Part shown: in pieces, positions 48,975 through 59,916 of the stretch | Numbering within the stretch: position 1 is the stretch's first letter | How the letters are laid out: every line of letters starts with the position of its first letter | Source of the DNA: Allolobophora icterica | Taxonomy: Eukaryota; Annelida; Clitellata; Crassiclitellata; Lumbricidae | Direction of reading: 5' to 3' | Assembly (NCBI GenBank): GCA_963556255.1 | Contig: OY744611.1 | Span: 34,916,285-34,980,284 of the forward strand | Length of the DNA stretch: 64,000 nt | The notes under the pieces: generated by a model | The model's database searches: none | Seen by the model: the letters and a program-made list of their open reading frames with translations, nothing else | Told to the model about the DNA's origin: nothing | Program-made: the position numbers and the translations under genes

Positions 48975-49550
48975 TTTTCATTGGTTTCATATAATTTTCA
49001 TCGCTCTTCCAGCTTCTTGTTTCATATAATTTTCATCGCTCTTCCAGCTTTTAGTTTAATCTACGACATAAGTTCATCGCTCTTCCAGCTTCTAGTTCTA
49101 AGCGTTAATACGACATATTTTCATCGCCCTTCCAGGTTCTAGTTCTAAGCGCTATTACCAAAATTTTCATCCATCTTCCAGATTCTAGTGCTAAGCGTTA
49201 AAACGAAACATTTTCATCGCCCCTCCAGCTTCTAGTTCTAAGCGTTAATATGACACATTTTCATCGCCCTTCCAGCTTCTAGTTCTAAGCGTTAATACGA
49301 AACATTTTCATCGAACTTCCACCTTCTTCTAAGCGGTAATACGACATATTTTCATCGCCCTTCCAGATTCTAGTTTACATGTTAATATGCCACATTTTCA
49401 TCGCCCTTCCAGCTTCTTCTCCTAAGCGTTAATCCGACATATTTTCATCGCCCTTCCAGCTTCTAGTTCTAAGCTTAATACGACACATTTTCATCGCCCT
49501 TCCAGCTTCTACTTTTAATGCTAATACGACATATTTTCATCGCCCTTCCG
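48975..49550. repeat. ~50-bp satellite array, forward arm
   Basis: About a dozen units around 'cgcccttccagcttctag', each followed by 'ttctaagcgttaatacgaca'. The reverse complement of the same unit fills 50490-51065. Confidence 0.88.
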
Positions 49551-49554
49551 GTTC

Positions 49555-50268
49555 AAGTTTAATTTACATTTTAATCGTTCATCCCGCTTCCAGTTTAATT
49601 TATATTTAAATCGTTGATCCCGCTTCCAGTTTAATTTACATTTTTATCGTTCATCCCGCTGCTAGTTTCATTAGCGTTTTAATCATTCATCCCGCTTTTA
49701 GTTTAATTAACATTTTAATCGTCATCCCGATCCTAGTTTAATTTACATTTTAATCGTTGATCCCGCTTCGTGTTTAATTAACTTGTAATCGTTCATCCCG
49801 CTGCTAGTTTAATTAACATTTTAATCATTCATCCCGCTCTTAGTTTAATTAACATTTTAGTCGTCATCCCGCTCGCAGTTTAATTTACATTTTAATCGTC
49901 ATCCCGTTTCTAGTTTAATTTACATTTCAATCGTCATCCCGATTCTAGTTTAATTTACATTTTAATCGTCATCCCGCTCCTACTTTAATTAACTTTTTAA
50001 TCGTCATCCCGCTGCTAGTTTAATTAACATTTTAATCATTCATCCCGCTCCTAGTTTAATTAACATTTTAATCGTCATCCCGCTCGCAGTTTCATTTACA
50101 TTTTAATCGTCATCCCGTTTCTAGTTTAATTTACATTTCAATCGTCATCCCGTTTCTAGTTTAATTTACATTTCAATCGTCATCCCGATTCTAGTTTAAT
50201 TTACATTTTAATCGTCATCCCGCTCCTACTTTAATTAACTTTTTAATCGTTCATCCCGCTCTCAGTTA
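49555..50268. repeat. ~37-bp satellite array, forward arm
   Basis: About 19 units around 'cgtcatcccgcttctag' and 'tttaatttacattttaat'. A segment of several units is itself duplicated (49800-49990 resembles 50010-50240). The inverted form fills 50270-50490. Confidence 0.88.
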
Positions 50269-50269
50269 A

Positions 50270-51065
50270 ATTAAACTAGAGGCGAGATGAACGATTAAAA
50301 TATTAGTTAAACTAGAAGCGGGATGAACGATTAAAATCTAAATTAAATTGGAAGCGGGACGAACGATGAAAATATAAATTAAACTAGAAGCGGGATGAAC
50401 GATTGAAATGTAAATTAGACTGGAAGCGGGATGAACGATAAAAATGTAAATTAAACTGAAAGCGGGATCAATGATTAAAATGTAAATTTAACTAGAAGCT
50501 GGAAGGGCGATGAAAATATGTCGTATTAACGCTTAAAAACCAGAAGCTGGATGAGCGATGAAAATGTGTCTTATTTAACGCTTAGAACTAGAAGTTGGAA
50601 GGGCGATGAAAATATGTCGTATTAACGCTTAGAACTAGAAGCTGAAAGGGCGATGAAAATATGTCGCATTAACGCTTAGAACAAGAATCTGGATGAGCGA
50701 TGAAAATATGTTGTATTAACGCTTAAAAACTAGAGCCTGGAAGAGCGATGAAAATGTGTCATATTAACGCTTAGAACTAGAAGCTGGAAGGGCGATGAAA
50801 ATATGTCGTATTAACGCTTAAAAACTAGAAACTGGATGAGCGTTGAAGATATGTCGTATTAACGCCTAAAAACTAGAAACTGGATAAGCGATGAAAATAT
50901 GTCGTATTAACGCTTAAAAACTAGAAACTGGATGAGCGATGAAAATATGTCGTATTAACGCTTAAAAACTAGAGGCTGGATGGGCGATGAAAATGTGTCA
51001 TATTAACGCTTTGAACTAGAAGCTGGAAGGGCGATGAAAATGTGGCATATTAGCATGTAAACTAG
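50270..51065. repeat. Inverted arm of both satellite arrays
   Basis: First the ~37-bp unit in reverse complement ('gcgggatgaacgattaaaat', about six units), then the ~50-bp unit in reverse complement ('ggaagggcgatgaaaatatg', about twelve units). The centre of symmetry is near 50270. Confidence 0.88.
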
Positions 51066-51253
51066 AAACTTGCGATCCAATTATTTGCATGCTGACTTTA
51101 GTTTGATTAGCCTACCCTGCGATCTTTTGTGTTGCGATCTTATTACCCTGCGATCTTATGACGCTGCGATCTTTTGTGTCGCGACCTTTTGTGCGCGACC
51201 TTTTGAGTCGCGATCTTTTGTGCGCGACCTTATTGACCTAAACCCAAATCGAC

Positions 51254-51543
51254 AAACCATGACACACCGAAGCCGAAAAAGTACATAAATTTGTACGGTG
51301 AACCAATAATACATCATTACTTTTTAATACGAGCATACACACGTACGTACTATGTATTTACGTAGAGTTTAGTCGAGTTGATGTACGGAATAAACAACCT
51401 ATATTACACCACATAGTGCAGCACGTGCGCCTATAACCATCGTGCTTTGAATCGGTCCCTTTCCGTTCTGAAGGTGGAAAAATCACTCCGTGATAGTCTT
51501 CCGCCACGGGCGTTGCATCCCAACGCCCTAAAGCTACTTCCGT
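51254..51543. other. 3' flank of gene 5
   Basis: Continues the gene 4-type flank interrupted by the foldback. The minus-strand ATTAAA signal is at 51323-51328, about 216 bases past the stop. 51432-51543 is the former C-terminal coding sequence, now with a 1-bp deletion relative to gene 4. Confidence 0.5.
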
Positions 51544-54307
51544 TCAGTTGTGATTCTTCATATCGGCATTCCCTCTCTCACGCTCTGACTGTCGCAGCAG
51601 ACGGTTCTTCGCCAGCCGCGATTCCTGTGATTCGTTGCACATCCGCACAACTACCTCGTCAAGCAGACCGTCAATCACGTCGACCGGAATCCGAGTCCAA
51701 TAGCTGCCCATCTCGTTGGCGGAATTGTTGTTGATCCAGCGGGTATGGGCGAGGCCTCTATGACGGGCCAGATGGACGAAGTGGCTGTTTTCCAATTCGT
51801 AGTACTTCGGAACTAATTCGATCATACCCCCGTGGGGCGGGAGGAAGAGGGTATGGCTCAGCCCAGCTCCGTGCATCCCGATCAGGATATCCGCTTGACT
51901 GACGAGTCTAAGCTGGTCCCTCATCTCGAAGGCGTCGATCTGGACGCCTCTGATGGAGTAGTTCGGGTGACGACCGCGGAGAGTGCTGAGCAGCTCTTCC
52001 TCGTTGTCGATCTTTCTCTTGACCTGTGATAGAGAGGCCAACACTTCAGCCAGGGTATACAAAGTTTATTCAAATCCTTGTTGTATTCATATAATTCTGT
52101 GCGATGTTTGTCTATCTATGTATGTATGGGTGTATGTATGACTGAATTATATTAGGGTGTTTTTAAGGTATGCGTAATATTTTCAACACAACGATTTTAA
52201 TAACGGCCATGTCGAATTAACTTTGCATCCAATATTATTTCTTGATGGCTGAACATTCAGGACTTGCGCAAGGCGACCGAAACTAGGAACTCGGTGATCT
52301 TCTTTTTTGACGAAAATAATTTTGATGTCGCGATGTCTGTACTTGGAGTTTTCGATCTTCTTCTTATGGTAATTAATTGCCATATTAAATTAACGTGTCA
52401 TTTTGCATGCGAGGTGGCAAGTTTGACTAGAGAAAAGAAGGAAATTTGGGTGATTGGCAGTGGTGAAGATCACCTCGGTAATGCGAAGCTACCGACACTA
52501 GGAAATCTGCTCAAGGCGTTGTTCAATTTCCACACACAAAGGAATCAGAGTCTGGATTATATCGTGTATTTGTATGCATATACGTAATGAATGAGTATGT
52601 TTTCCATGCAGCAAGACACCATAATGCCTTCTAAGTGTTTCTCGAGGGCGGTACTCACCAATGCAACCAACGCTACAACCTACCTGACAAGTTCTTACTA
52701 TATCCAAATCTTACAAACTGCTTACGAAGTCCGTTAAACTCTGTGGATGGTGAGGTAGTGAGGTAAGAAACTCCCTTTTGTTCGTTGCCAACCAAATGGC
52801 CACTGACAATTCCGATATGGTGAACACAATTAGGCCTACCTACAGCTTCGGTGGAAAGCTCAGAGGCGAAGGATGGCTATCCGCCATTGTAAGACAACGT
52901 ACAGAAGCATAATGTCACTAACCTCCTGTATACCTAGGGACTAGCCTAAGTGCCTGCTCATACTCTTTCTGTAATAGTCCACAGAAACGTAATTTTTCTG
53001 GCTTGAGGGATCTATTGGACACGGCTCATGGATGACTAGACAGGCAATGAGGGGCTCTGTAAATGCGCTATATAAATGTCCAGGTACATGTTGACTTATC
53101 AATATGCATTCCGCGTTTTTACGTGATGCAACAAAATTCGCTTATCACAGGTTAAACTGTCTCCTTACCACCCTTTCCAAATATTTTTCAAATAACCGAA
53201 AGTGCTTACCAGACCCGACGGATTCCGCGGGTGCGATAGATAATCGTGGCGCCAAATGAATAGAACGGACACCTTCTCACAGTTCAGCTGCCTCGTTGCG
53301 TTCAGCTGGAACCGATCGAGGAAGAACATTCGGAACTCTTCTAGCAGAAGAAGAGACGTCTCGTTGAACTGTTCCTCAATGATATTCGTGCGTCCATCCA
53401 TTCCCCAGACCATGGATGTAAACAGGGTTCTTGGGTCCAACTCAGACAGCATCCGGGTGGAGTTGAATAGGACCGACCAGACGGGATCGAGCTTTCCCTT
53501 GGGATGTGCGTCAACAAGAACAATGTTCGTCTCATCAGGCCGCTTTTTGAAGAACACCATCAGCAGGAAGATGTTGTACCAGTCGTTGATGGAACGGTAG
53601 AGATTGGCGTACTCCCGTCGCTCGAGGGCAATATTAAAGTTAGGGTCAAGGGTCACGTTGGATGTTTGTACGTCGGATGTCTTCAGATTAACCAGCCATT
53701 CAGAAGCCATCCAGTTGAAGAGGGAGAAATTGGACGAGAGTGTTCTGGCGTCTTTGCACTCTGGCTCGAAGCATAGCCCAAGTTTCTTGTAGTAGTCTTT
53801 GCACTCGAGCTGGAAGCATTGCCATATTTGTTTGTAGTACTCTGCGTCTTCGTCTTGTAGGAGTACGCTGCGGACGTCCTCTCCCCCTTGGGCCTTTGCC
53901 ACGCAGAATGTGCGATCGACGATGACGTTCGAAAGGCGAGCGAATTGGAATGAGTAGACTTCCATCCGACCGTCACAGGCATTGAACCGATTTTGCTGCC
54001 ATTCGGCGAACATCCGTGGATACTTTGAGATGTTCCACGGGTTTAGCGTCGTGGTTCCATCTTTCGTAAAACTGGTGACAGAGTCATTGAGACTGATGGC
54101 CGCCTTAGACTCTGGCAGTGCTTCTTGGTTAGCCTCGTCCTTTGTTGATACGGAGGCATATGCATCCTGCACCTGAAGCTGATCGAAGTGAGACAGGATT
54201 GGAATGCCAGCGAGGAGAAAAATAGAATAGGTTACGATGAGGCAAAGGATACAGGCAAGAGGAATCTGGCGCACACGGCGGTAACACCAGATGACTGGAA
54301 TTAACAT
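51544..54307 (-). CDS. GT61 glycosyltransferase, EOGT-like (gene 5 of array, mosaic)
   Basis: Exon 1 54307-53210 (366 codons) and exon 2 52023-51544 (159 codons plus TGA) give 525 residues; the phase 0 intron is 1186 bp. Promoter, anchor, stem and first ~200 residues are nearly identical to gene 3, including YYKKLGLCFEPECKD. Exon 2, in contrast, follows gene 4: KYYELENSHFVHLARHRG, RWINNNSANEMGSYWTR and the shared NADMKNHN-TGA end. GMHGAGLSH is at 415-423 with an intact DQLRL. The second half of exon 1 differs from gene 3 at several codons. The arrangement suggests gene conversion or unequal crossing-over. The predicted role is as for the other copies. Confidence 0.87.
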
Positions 54308-56735
54308 GGTTGATTTTCGAGGTACTGAACAAGTCTGGATTCCGAATTCTTGAGATTCAGTCACCGATCATATCGTTCTGAAATTTCAAGAGTGTCCAAC
54401 AGACATGCTATCAACATTTTATTCCTCGGCATTTAGCCGACAATCATAAAAGAATCAGTCATTCTCTGATCGCTTGAAGCTTTTGCAACATGTATACAGC
54501 TCAACTGGCTATTCAAACTGCAATTTAATTTAGCAGTTTTACTTACTTCAGAAGGCACTTCACAACCGTCCGGTTACTCGAAGTGACATCAGAGAAAAAC
54601 ATTTATACGTAATGTGTGCATTTTAACCTATGAATGTTACGCACTATTGCAACAGCCATAAATGAATTATTGTTGAGGACACTTGCATAGTGTGGACGTT
54701 GCACATATTTTGTTGTTTTTCAGTGACAATGTAGCGTTTAGCGAGTTGCCACCGAAATTCGACCGCGGTTTCCAGTCATTCGTTTGGAAGGAATTCTCAC
54801 CTTTTGTTCGCTCTGCCACGTGTAGGTGGGATGGTGGAGGGAAGAGATGGTGGGGTGAGGGAATGCTAGTGTGATGAGGGTGGAGGATGGGTGGGTTGGT
54901 GTTGGGGTTTGGTGATGGTAGGGTAATGTGATGAAGGGGTAAGTATGTGAAAGGGTGGGTGGTTGAGGATTGTCAATGCGTTTATCTCCCCCCCCCCGCG
55001 TATGGGTTCGAATCCGTGTGCAAAGTGTGAAAAGTATGTCAAAGCTTCCGGTTGTTGAATAGACCAGATGAGGCCACTATCGACCGTATGGCCACTGCCA
55101 TATTCTTTTCTGAATGAACTGATCAGATGAGATCCTGCATCTGCGCTGCCAGTTTCACTAGATGCCAGTAGGTGGAAGCACTGTGTCAGGCTTTGACCGC
55201 AGTTCATTGCCGATGTCAAAAGGTATCGACCATCTGTTTAGCCTTCAGCTAAAACTGGTTTGCGACTTTTGTACGCAATATTGCGGCGCCTTTAAAAAAT
55301 TACTCATCTTGCGACATTTGACGTCCATTTTCTTGTTTACTTTGAGTCGTCTGCTAACTTGTTTTAGTTCTTGGCCAGTTGAAACTACCTTCGTGAATCG
55401 TGATGTTCGTCATCTCGTCTCGTGATCTTAACAGTTTAGACGGCTCATAAGCTTATTGGGTCAGTGTTGAGTGGGACGAGCAGAAAAGGTAAAATATTTC
55501 CGGGTCGTTATAAAAATAAAAATTTATAAAACACCTTTTCCGCAATATTTACCATAGAAGCTCCTCATGAAAACCGAAGACAACGATCAAAGAGAATGAG
55601 CTTCAATCGCTGACGAAATGTACAGACAGAGATATGAGAAGAAGTTCACATCGCTCGCTGTGTAGCATCCTCTTCCAGAATGATTTGTCGATCTTAATCT
55701 CTAGCCATACCATGCTGCATTGTGGAAACACGGGGCAGCACGTTATGGGAAAATCACGTTTTAACGCCGGGTTTAAAGATCAATCCAATTCTCGAGAGCT
55801 AAAAACACTCCGGTAGGCCTATTAATGTACAAAATTTACACGAAGAGGTACATAATGTTAATACATAAATAGATTCATATGCGACTCTGACGCCTTCAAA
55901 AACATCTCAAGGAGCGCTAAGATTTTGCCTGGTCCATTTGCATGATTTCTGCACGCAAATAGGTATGTAGGGCCTATGTGTTTCTTGAAAGGCGCTGTTT
56001 AAATTGATATATATCTAGACATCACACACGTTTTAACTCGCGCTAATAGTGATTACTGTTAAACACACATTACTTGCATGCTTAATTACTGACTAATATA
56101 ATATCATGTCCTTTCTTGTAATACCTAACTGCAAGCGGAAGAGCAATCGTGCGACCGTAGAACCAACCTGAGGGTGTAAAACTGGTGATGACCAAAAACT
56201 AGGATGCATCCACCACAGAATCAACAAATGCAGAACGACGTCACAGATCTATGACGTCAAAAGACGTCCCTAAACTGTCTCACATACCTACCTACCGACA
56301 CAACTACTCTTCCTGAACCTTGAAGAATAATAACACAGGCATCCACCACAGAATCAACAAATGCAGAACGACGTCACAGATCTATGACGTCAAAAGACGT
56401 CCCTAAACTGTCTCACATACCTAACTACCTACTGGTATACAAACTGCTTAGTTTGAATAATTCACTGATTCTGTTCCGAACGCACGTATATGAAGGCGTT
56501 AAAACATTTAATATTACGTGTTCACCTACCTCACGAAGGCTCTTCACGCATGACTATCTTACTGATCTATAGCGTTTTAACACGTATTGAAAATGTTTGA
56601 TGAACATGCAACAGAAAGGATGGGCAGCGGAAGAATGTTCCAAGACGAATGTCCAAGATATGTGAAGGCACAAATTCAGTCCAGTTGATGTACGGAATAT
56701 ACATCTAATCGCACCTCATAGTGCAGCACGTGCGC
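54308..56735. other. Upstream region of gene 5 and 3' flank of gene 6
   Basis: Contains a short G-rich minisatellite (54825-54960), a B box GGTTCGAATCC (55005-55015), 'gatgccagtaggtgg' (55161), and a direct duplication of about 134 bp (56205-56338 and 56339-56472) that doubles a CRE-like TGACGTCA (56252-56259 and 56385-56392). No gene is seen. Confidence 0.6.
54492..54497 (-). promoter_or_regulatory. TATA-like GTATAC of gene 5
   Basis: GTATAC lies 185 bases before the ATG; the block is identical to that of gene 3. Confidence 0.4.
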
Positions 56736-57415
56736 CTATAACCATCGTGCTTTGAATCGGTCCTTTTCCTTTGCTGTCGGTGGAAAATGACCTGTGTGAG
56801 GGTCTTCCGCCACAGGCCCTGCATCTAAACGCCCCATAGCAGCTTTCATTCTTTTGCGATACGTTAGTTCGTCATTCAATCTCTCACGCTCTGACTGTCG
56901 CAGCAGACGGTTCCTGTGTTGGAGCCGCGTCTGCTGTGATTCGTTGCACATCTGCACAACCACCTCGTCAAGTAGACCGTCAATCACGTCGATCGGAATC
57001 CGAGTCCGATAGTTACCCATCTCGTTGGCAGAATTGTTGTTGACCCAACGGGCCAGGACGAGGCCTCTATGACGGGCCAGGTCAACGAAGTGGTATTTTT
57101 GTGGTCCGTTGTACTTCTGAACTAGTTCGATCATACCCCCGTGGGGCGGGACGAAGAGGGTGTGGCTCAATCCAGCTCCATGCATCCCAATCAGGATGTC
57201 CGTCTGTGTAGCGAGTCTGAGCTGGTCCCTCATCTCGAAGGCGTCGATCTGGACGCCTCTGAAGGCGTAGTTCGGGTGACGACCGCGCAGGGCGCTGAGC
57301 AGCTCTTCCTCGTTGTCGATCTTTCTGTCGACCTGTGATATAGAGGCCAAAACTTCAACTAGGATATTCAAACTTTATTGAAAGCTTTGTCATAATCATC
57401 TATATATATAAAGAA

Positions 57416-57502
<87 letters not shown>

Positions 57503-59749
57503 ACAAATCTTTGACCGGAATGCATTTGGACAGTTTTAGAGCTTTTCACTCGAAACCTTCACTAATGTGTCGGGGTGGGCATGATACACCCAGTGTGAGG
57601 CTTCGCGTCCCCCGTTTTCCCCGCTACCATGGTCTTCCGGGCCAAAAACCTAGCCGCGCCATGCATTTTTTAAGCTCGAAAGAAATTCTAAAATTCATCC
57701 TACTTGACTCGCCAGATGGCGACGCCGCGTTAAGCAGCTACAGTACAACTAGGATATTAGGGTTAGGGGGTGGTGGGGGTGGGGTGGGGTGGGGGGTTGG
57801 GGGTGGGGTGGGGGGTGGGGGTGGTGGGGTGGGGGTGGGGGTGGGTTAGGGGGTGGTGGGGCTGTGGGGGTGGGGGGTGGTGGGTGGTGGGGAGGAGGGT
57901 GGTGGGGGGGTGGATGGACAGTGGTGGTGGGTGGTGGGGGTGCAGGGGTTGAAACTTATAACCCCGGGCAACGCCGGGTAAACCAGCTAGTAATATTATA
58001 TATGAGACGTGTGTCTATGTATGCATGTAATCATTTGTAATATGTACTTGTATGTATGCATATGTGTATGTATGTACGACGTTGTACGTATGTATGTACA
58101 TAAATGTATGCATGTTCGTAATGTATGTGTGTTGTTTGTATGGAAGAGAACATTATAGTGCCTTCTAAGTATTTCTCGAGGGAGCCACTCAACAATGTAA
58201 CCATGTTACAACCTCCTTGCCAAGTTCTCTCTGTATCCAAATATTAGAAACCTCTTACCGAGTTAGATTCTGAGGATGGTGAGGTAAGAAAGCAATCCTT
58301 AACTCCTTGCCAACCAAGCGGCCATTGACAAATTCCGATTTGATGAACACAATTACTTACAGTTTCAGTGGCGGAGTTTGGCCATCCACCCTCATATATG
58401 CCAACGCAAAGAAGAATTACGTCCACATAACCTCTTGTACAACGAGGGACTATCTAAAGTGCCTGCTCATACCCTTTTTGTAATAGTTAGCTGGAATGTA
58501 GTCTTTGTTCTGAAGGAACTATTGGCCGTAACTCAGGCATGACTCTAAAGGATTTGAGAGGTTCTGTAAAAGCGCTATGTAAATACTCAGGTACATATTG
58601 ACTGATCAATATGCATTATTCGTTTTTTACGTCAAAAGTCGATTGTCAGTGACTAATTTACCTCCTTACCACCCTTTCCAAATATTTTTTCACATTACCT
58701 AAAGTGCTTACCAGACCTGACGGATTCCGAGGGTGCGATAGATAATCGTGGCGCCAAATAAATAAAACGGACACGTTCGCACAGTTCAGCTGCCTCGTTG
58801 CTTTCAGCTGGAACCGATCGAGGAAGAACATTCTAAACTCTTCCAGCAGTGGAGGAGACGCCACGTTGAACTGGAACATGTTTTTCATTATACTAGTGCG
58901 TTCATCCATGCCCCAGACCATAGTTGTGAACAGGGTTCTTGGGTCCAACTCAGACAGCATCCTGGTGCAGTTGCATAAGACCGACCAGACGGGATCGAGC
59001 TTTCCCTTGGGATGTGCGTCAACCAGAACAATGTTCGTCTCATCAGGTCGCTTTTTAAAGAACACCATCAGAACGAAAGTGTTGTACCAGTCGCACATGG
59101 TATGGTAGAGATTGGCGTACTCGTGTCGCTCGAGGGCAATATTGAAATTAGGGTCAAGGGTCACGTCGGTTGTTTGTACATCGGCTGTCTTCATATTAAT
59201 AAGCCATTCGTCAGTCATCCAGTTGAAGAGGGAGAAATGGGATACGAGTTTTCTGGCGTCTTTGCACTCCATCTGGAAGCAGTGACGAATTTGTTGGTAG
59301 TACTCTGCATATTCGTCTTGAAGAAGGACGTTCCGGAAGTCCTCGCCTCCGTGGGCCCTTGCCACGCAGAATGTGCGATCGACGATGACGTTCCGAAGGC
59401 GAGCGAATTTACTCGAGTAGAGTTCCATCCGACCGCTGCAGGCATTGAAACGATTTTGCTGCCAGACGATGAACAGCGGTGGATACTTTGAGAAGTTCCA
59501 CGGGTTCAGCGTCGCGATTCCGTCTTTCGTCTCGCTGGTGGCCGCCTTTGACTCTGGCAGTGTGTCTCGGTTAGCCTCGTCCTTTGTAGATGCGGGGACC
59601 TGTGCATCCTGGACCTGAAGCTGATCGAAGTAAGTGAGGATTGGAATGCCGGCGAGGAGAAAAATAGAATAGATTACGATGAGGCAAAGGATACAAGCAA
59701 GAGGCACCTGGCGCAGGCGACGGTAGAACCAGATGACCGGTATTAACAT
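56736..59749 (-). CDS. GT61 glycosyltransferase, EOGT-like (gene 6 of array)
   Basis: Exon 1 59749-58712 (346 codons) and exon 2 57332-56736 (198 codons plus TAG) give 544 residues; the phase 0 intron is 1379 bp, donor GTAAGC, acceptor TCACAG. It lacks the duplicated YYKKLG segment (single FQMECKD, then ARKLVSHFSLFNW) and has the full-length C-terminus ending RFKARWL. The mid-exon motif reads YHTMCDWYN, with Cys where genes 1-5 have Asn; EOGT itself has Cys there. The anchor is at about 15-37. GMHGAGLSH is at 395-403, preceded by DQLRLATQTD. Near its end exon 1 carries an NCT sequon (LCNCTRM) instead of NST. The intron contains a Helitron. It may be closest to the ancestral form of the gene 3-7 group. 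Confidence 0.88.
57416..57502. repeat. (TCTG)n microsatellite
   Basis: About 21 perfect units near the 5' end of the Helitron. Confidence 0.95.
57764..57945. repeat. GGGGTGG-rich tract
   Basis: About 180 bases made almost only of G and T in runs of 3-7 G, on the plus strand (the template strand of gene 6), so the displaced RNA-like strand is C-rich. It has high potential for G-quadruplexes. Gly/Val/Trp frames here are artefacts. Confidence 0.9.
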
Positions 59750-59904
59750 GGCTGATTTTCAAGGTACCGTACTTGACAAGTCTGGGTTCCAACTTCTTGA
59801 GATTCAGTCACCGATCATTCGATCATATGGATCACGAATGTCCATATTCATCCTTCTGCTGCTACCAATCATAAAACAATCACTCATTATCTGACCGCAC
59901 AAAG

Positions 59905-59916
59905 CCTTTGTATACA
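59905..59916 (-). promoter_or_regulatory. TATA-like box of gene 6
   Basis: The minus strand reads TGTATACAAAGG, identical to gene 1, about 156 bases before the ATG, with 'ccaatt' just upstream. Confidence 0.45.

Larger units (their letters stand above)
46779..51244. mobile_element. 4.5-kb foldback transposon of inverted satellite arrays, 9-bp target duplication
   Basis: Flanked by CAAATCGAC (46770-46778 and 51245-51253). Gene 4's flank keeps the related empty site 'cagatcgacaattatgac' (about 41866). The ends are inverted: GGTATACATCAATAAGG on the left and GGTTTAGGTCAATAAGG as the right-end complement, followed by 'ggtcgcgcacaaaa' short repeats (46790-46905 and, inverted, 51110-51235). Further in are a 'gacaaaaggttcac' array (48795-48930), a ~50-bp array (48975-49550), a ~37-bp array (49555-50268), then the last two again in inverted order (50270-50490 and 50490-51065). 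Left-side nested insertions include a hAT-like element and a GTAT tract. Non-coding; the structure resembles foldback or Mutator-like elements. Confidence 0.8.
57399..57990 (+). mobile_element. Non-autonomous Helitron in intron of gene 6
   Basis: The 592-bp element starts TCTATATATATAAAG and ends CTAG. It is inserted between A (57398) and T (57991) with no target duplication. A CCCGG/CCGGG hairpin (57963-57978) lies about 10 bases before the CTAG end. These are the Helitron hallmarks. Inside lie a (TCTG)n tract (57416-57502) and a very G-rich block (57764-57945). Paralogous introns lack it. Confidence 0.82.

Noticed and set aside
48975..51065. CRISPR array
   Set aside because: Direct repeats lack unique spacers of constant length, and the arrays appear in mirror image inside a eukaryotic transposon.
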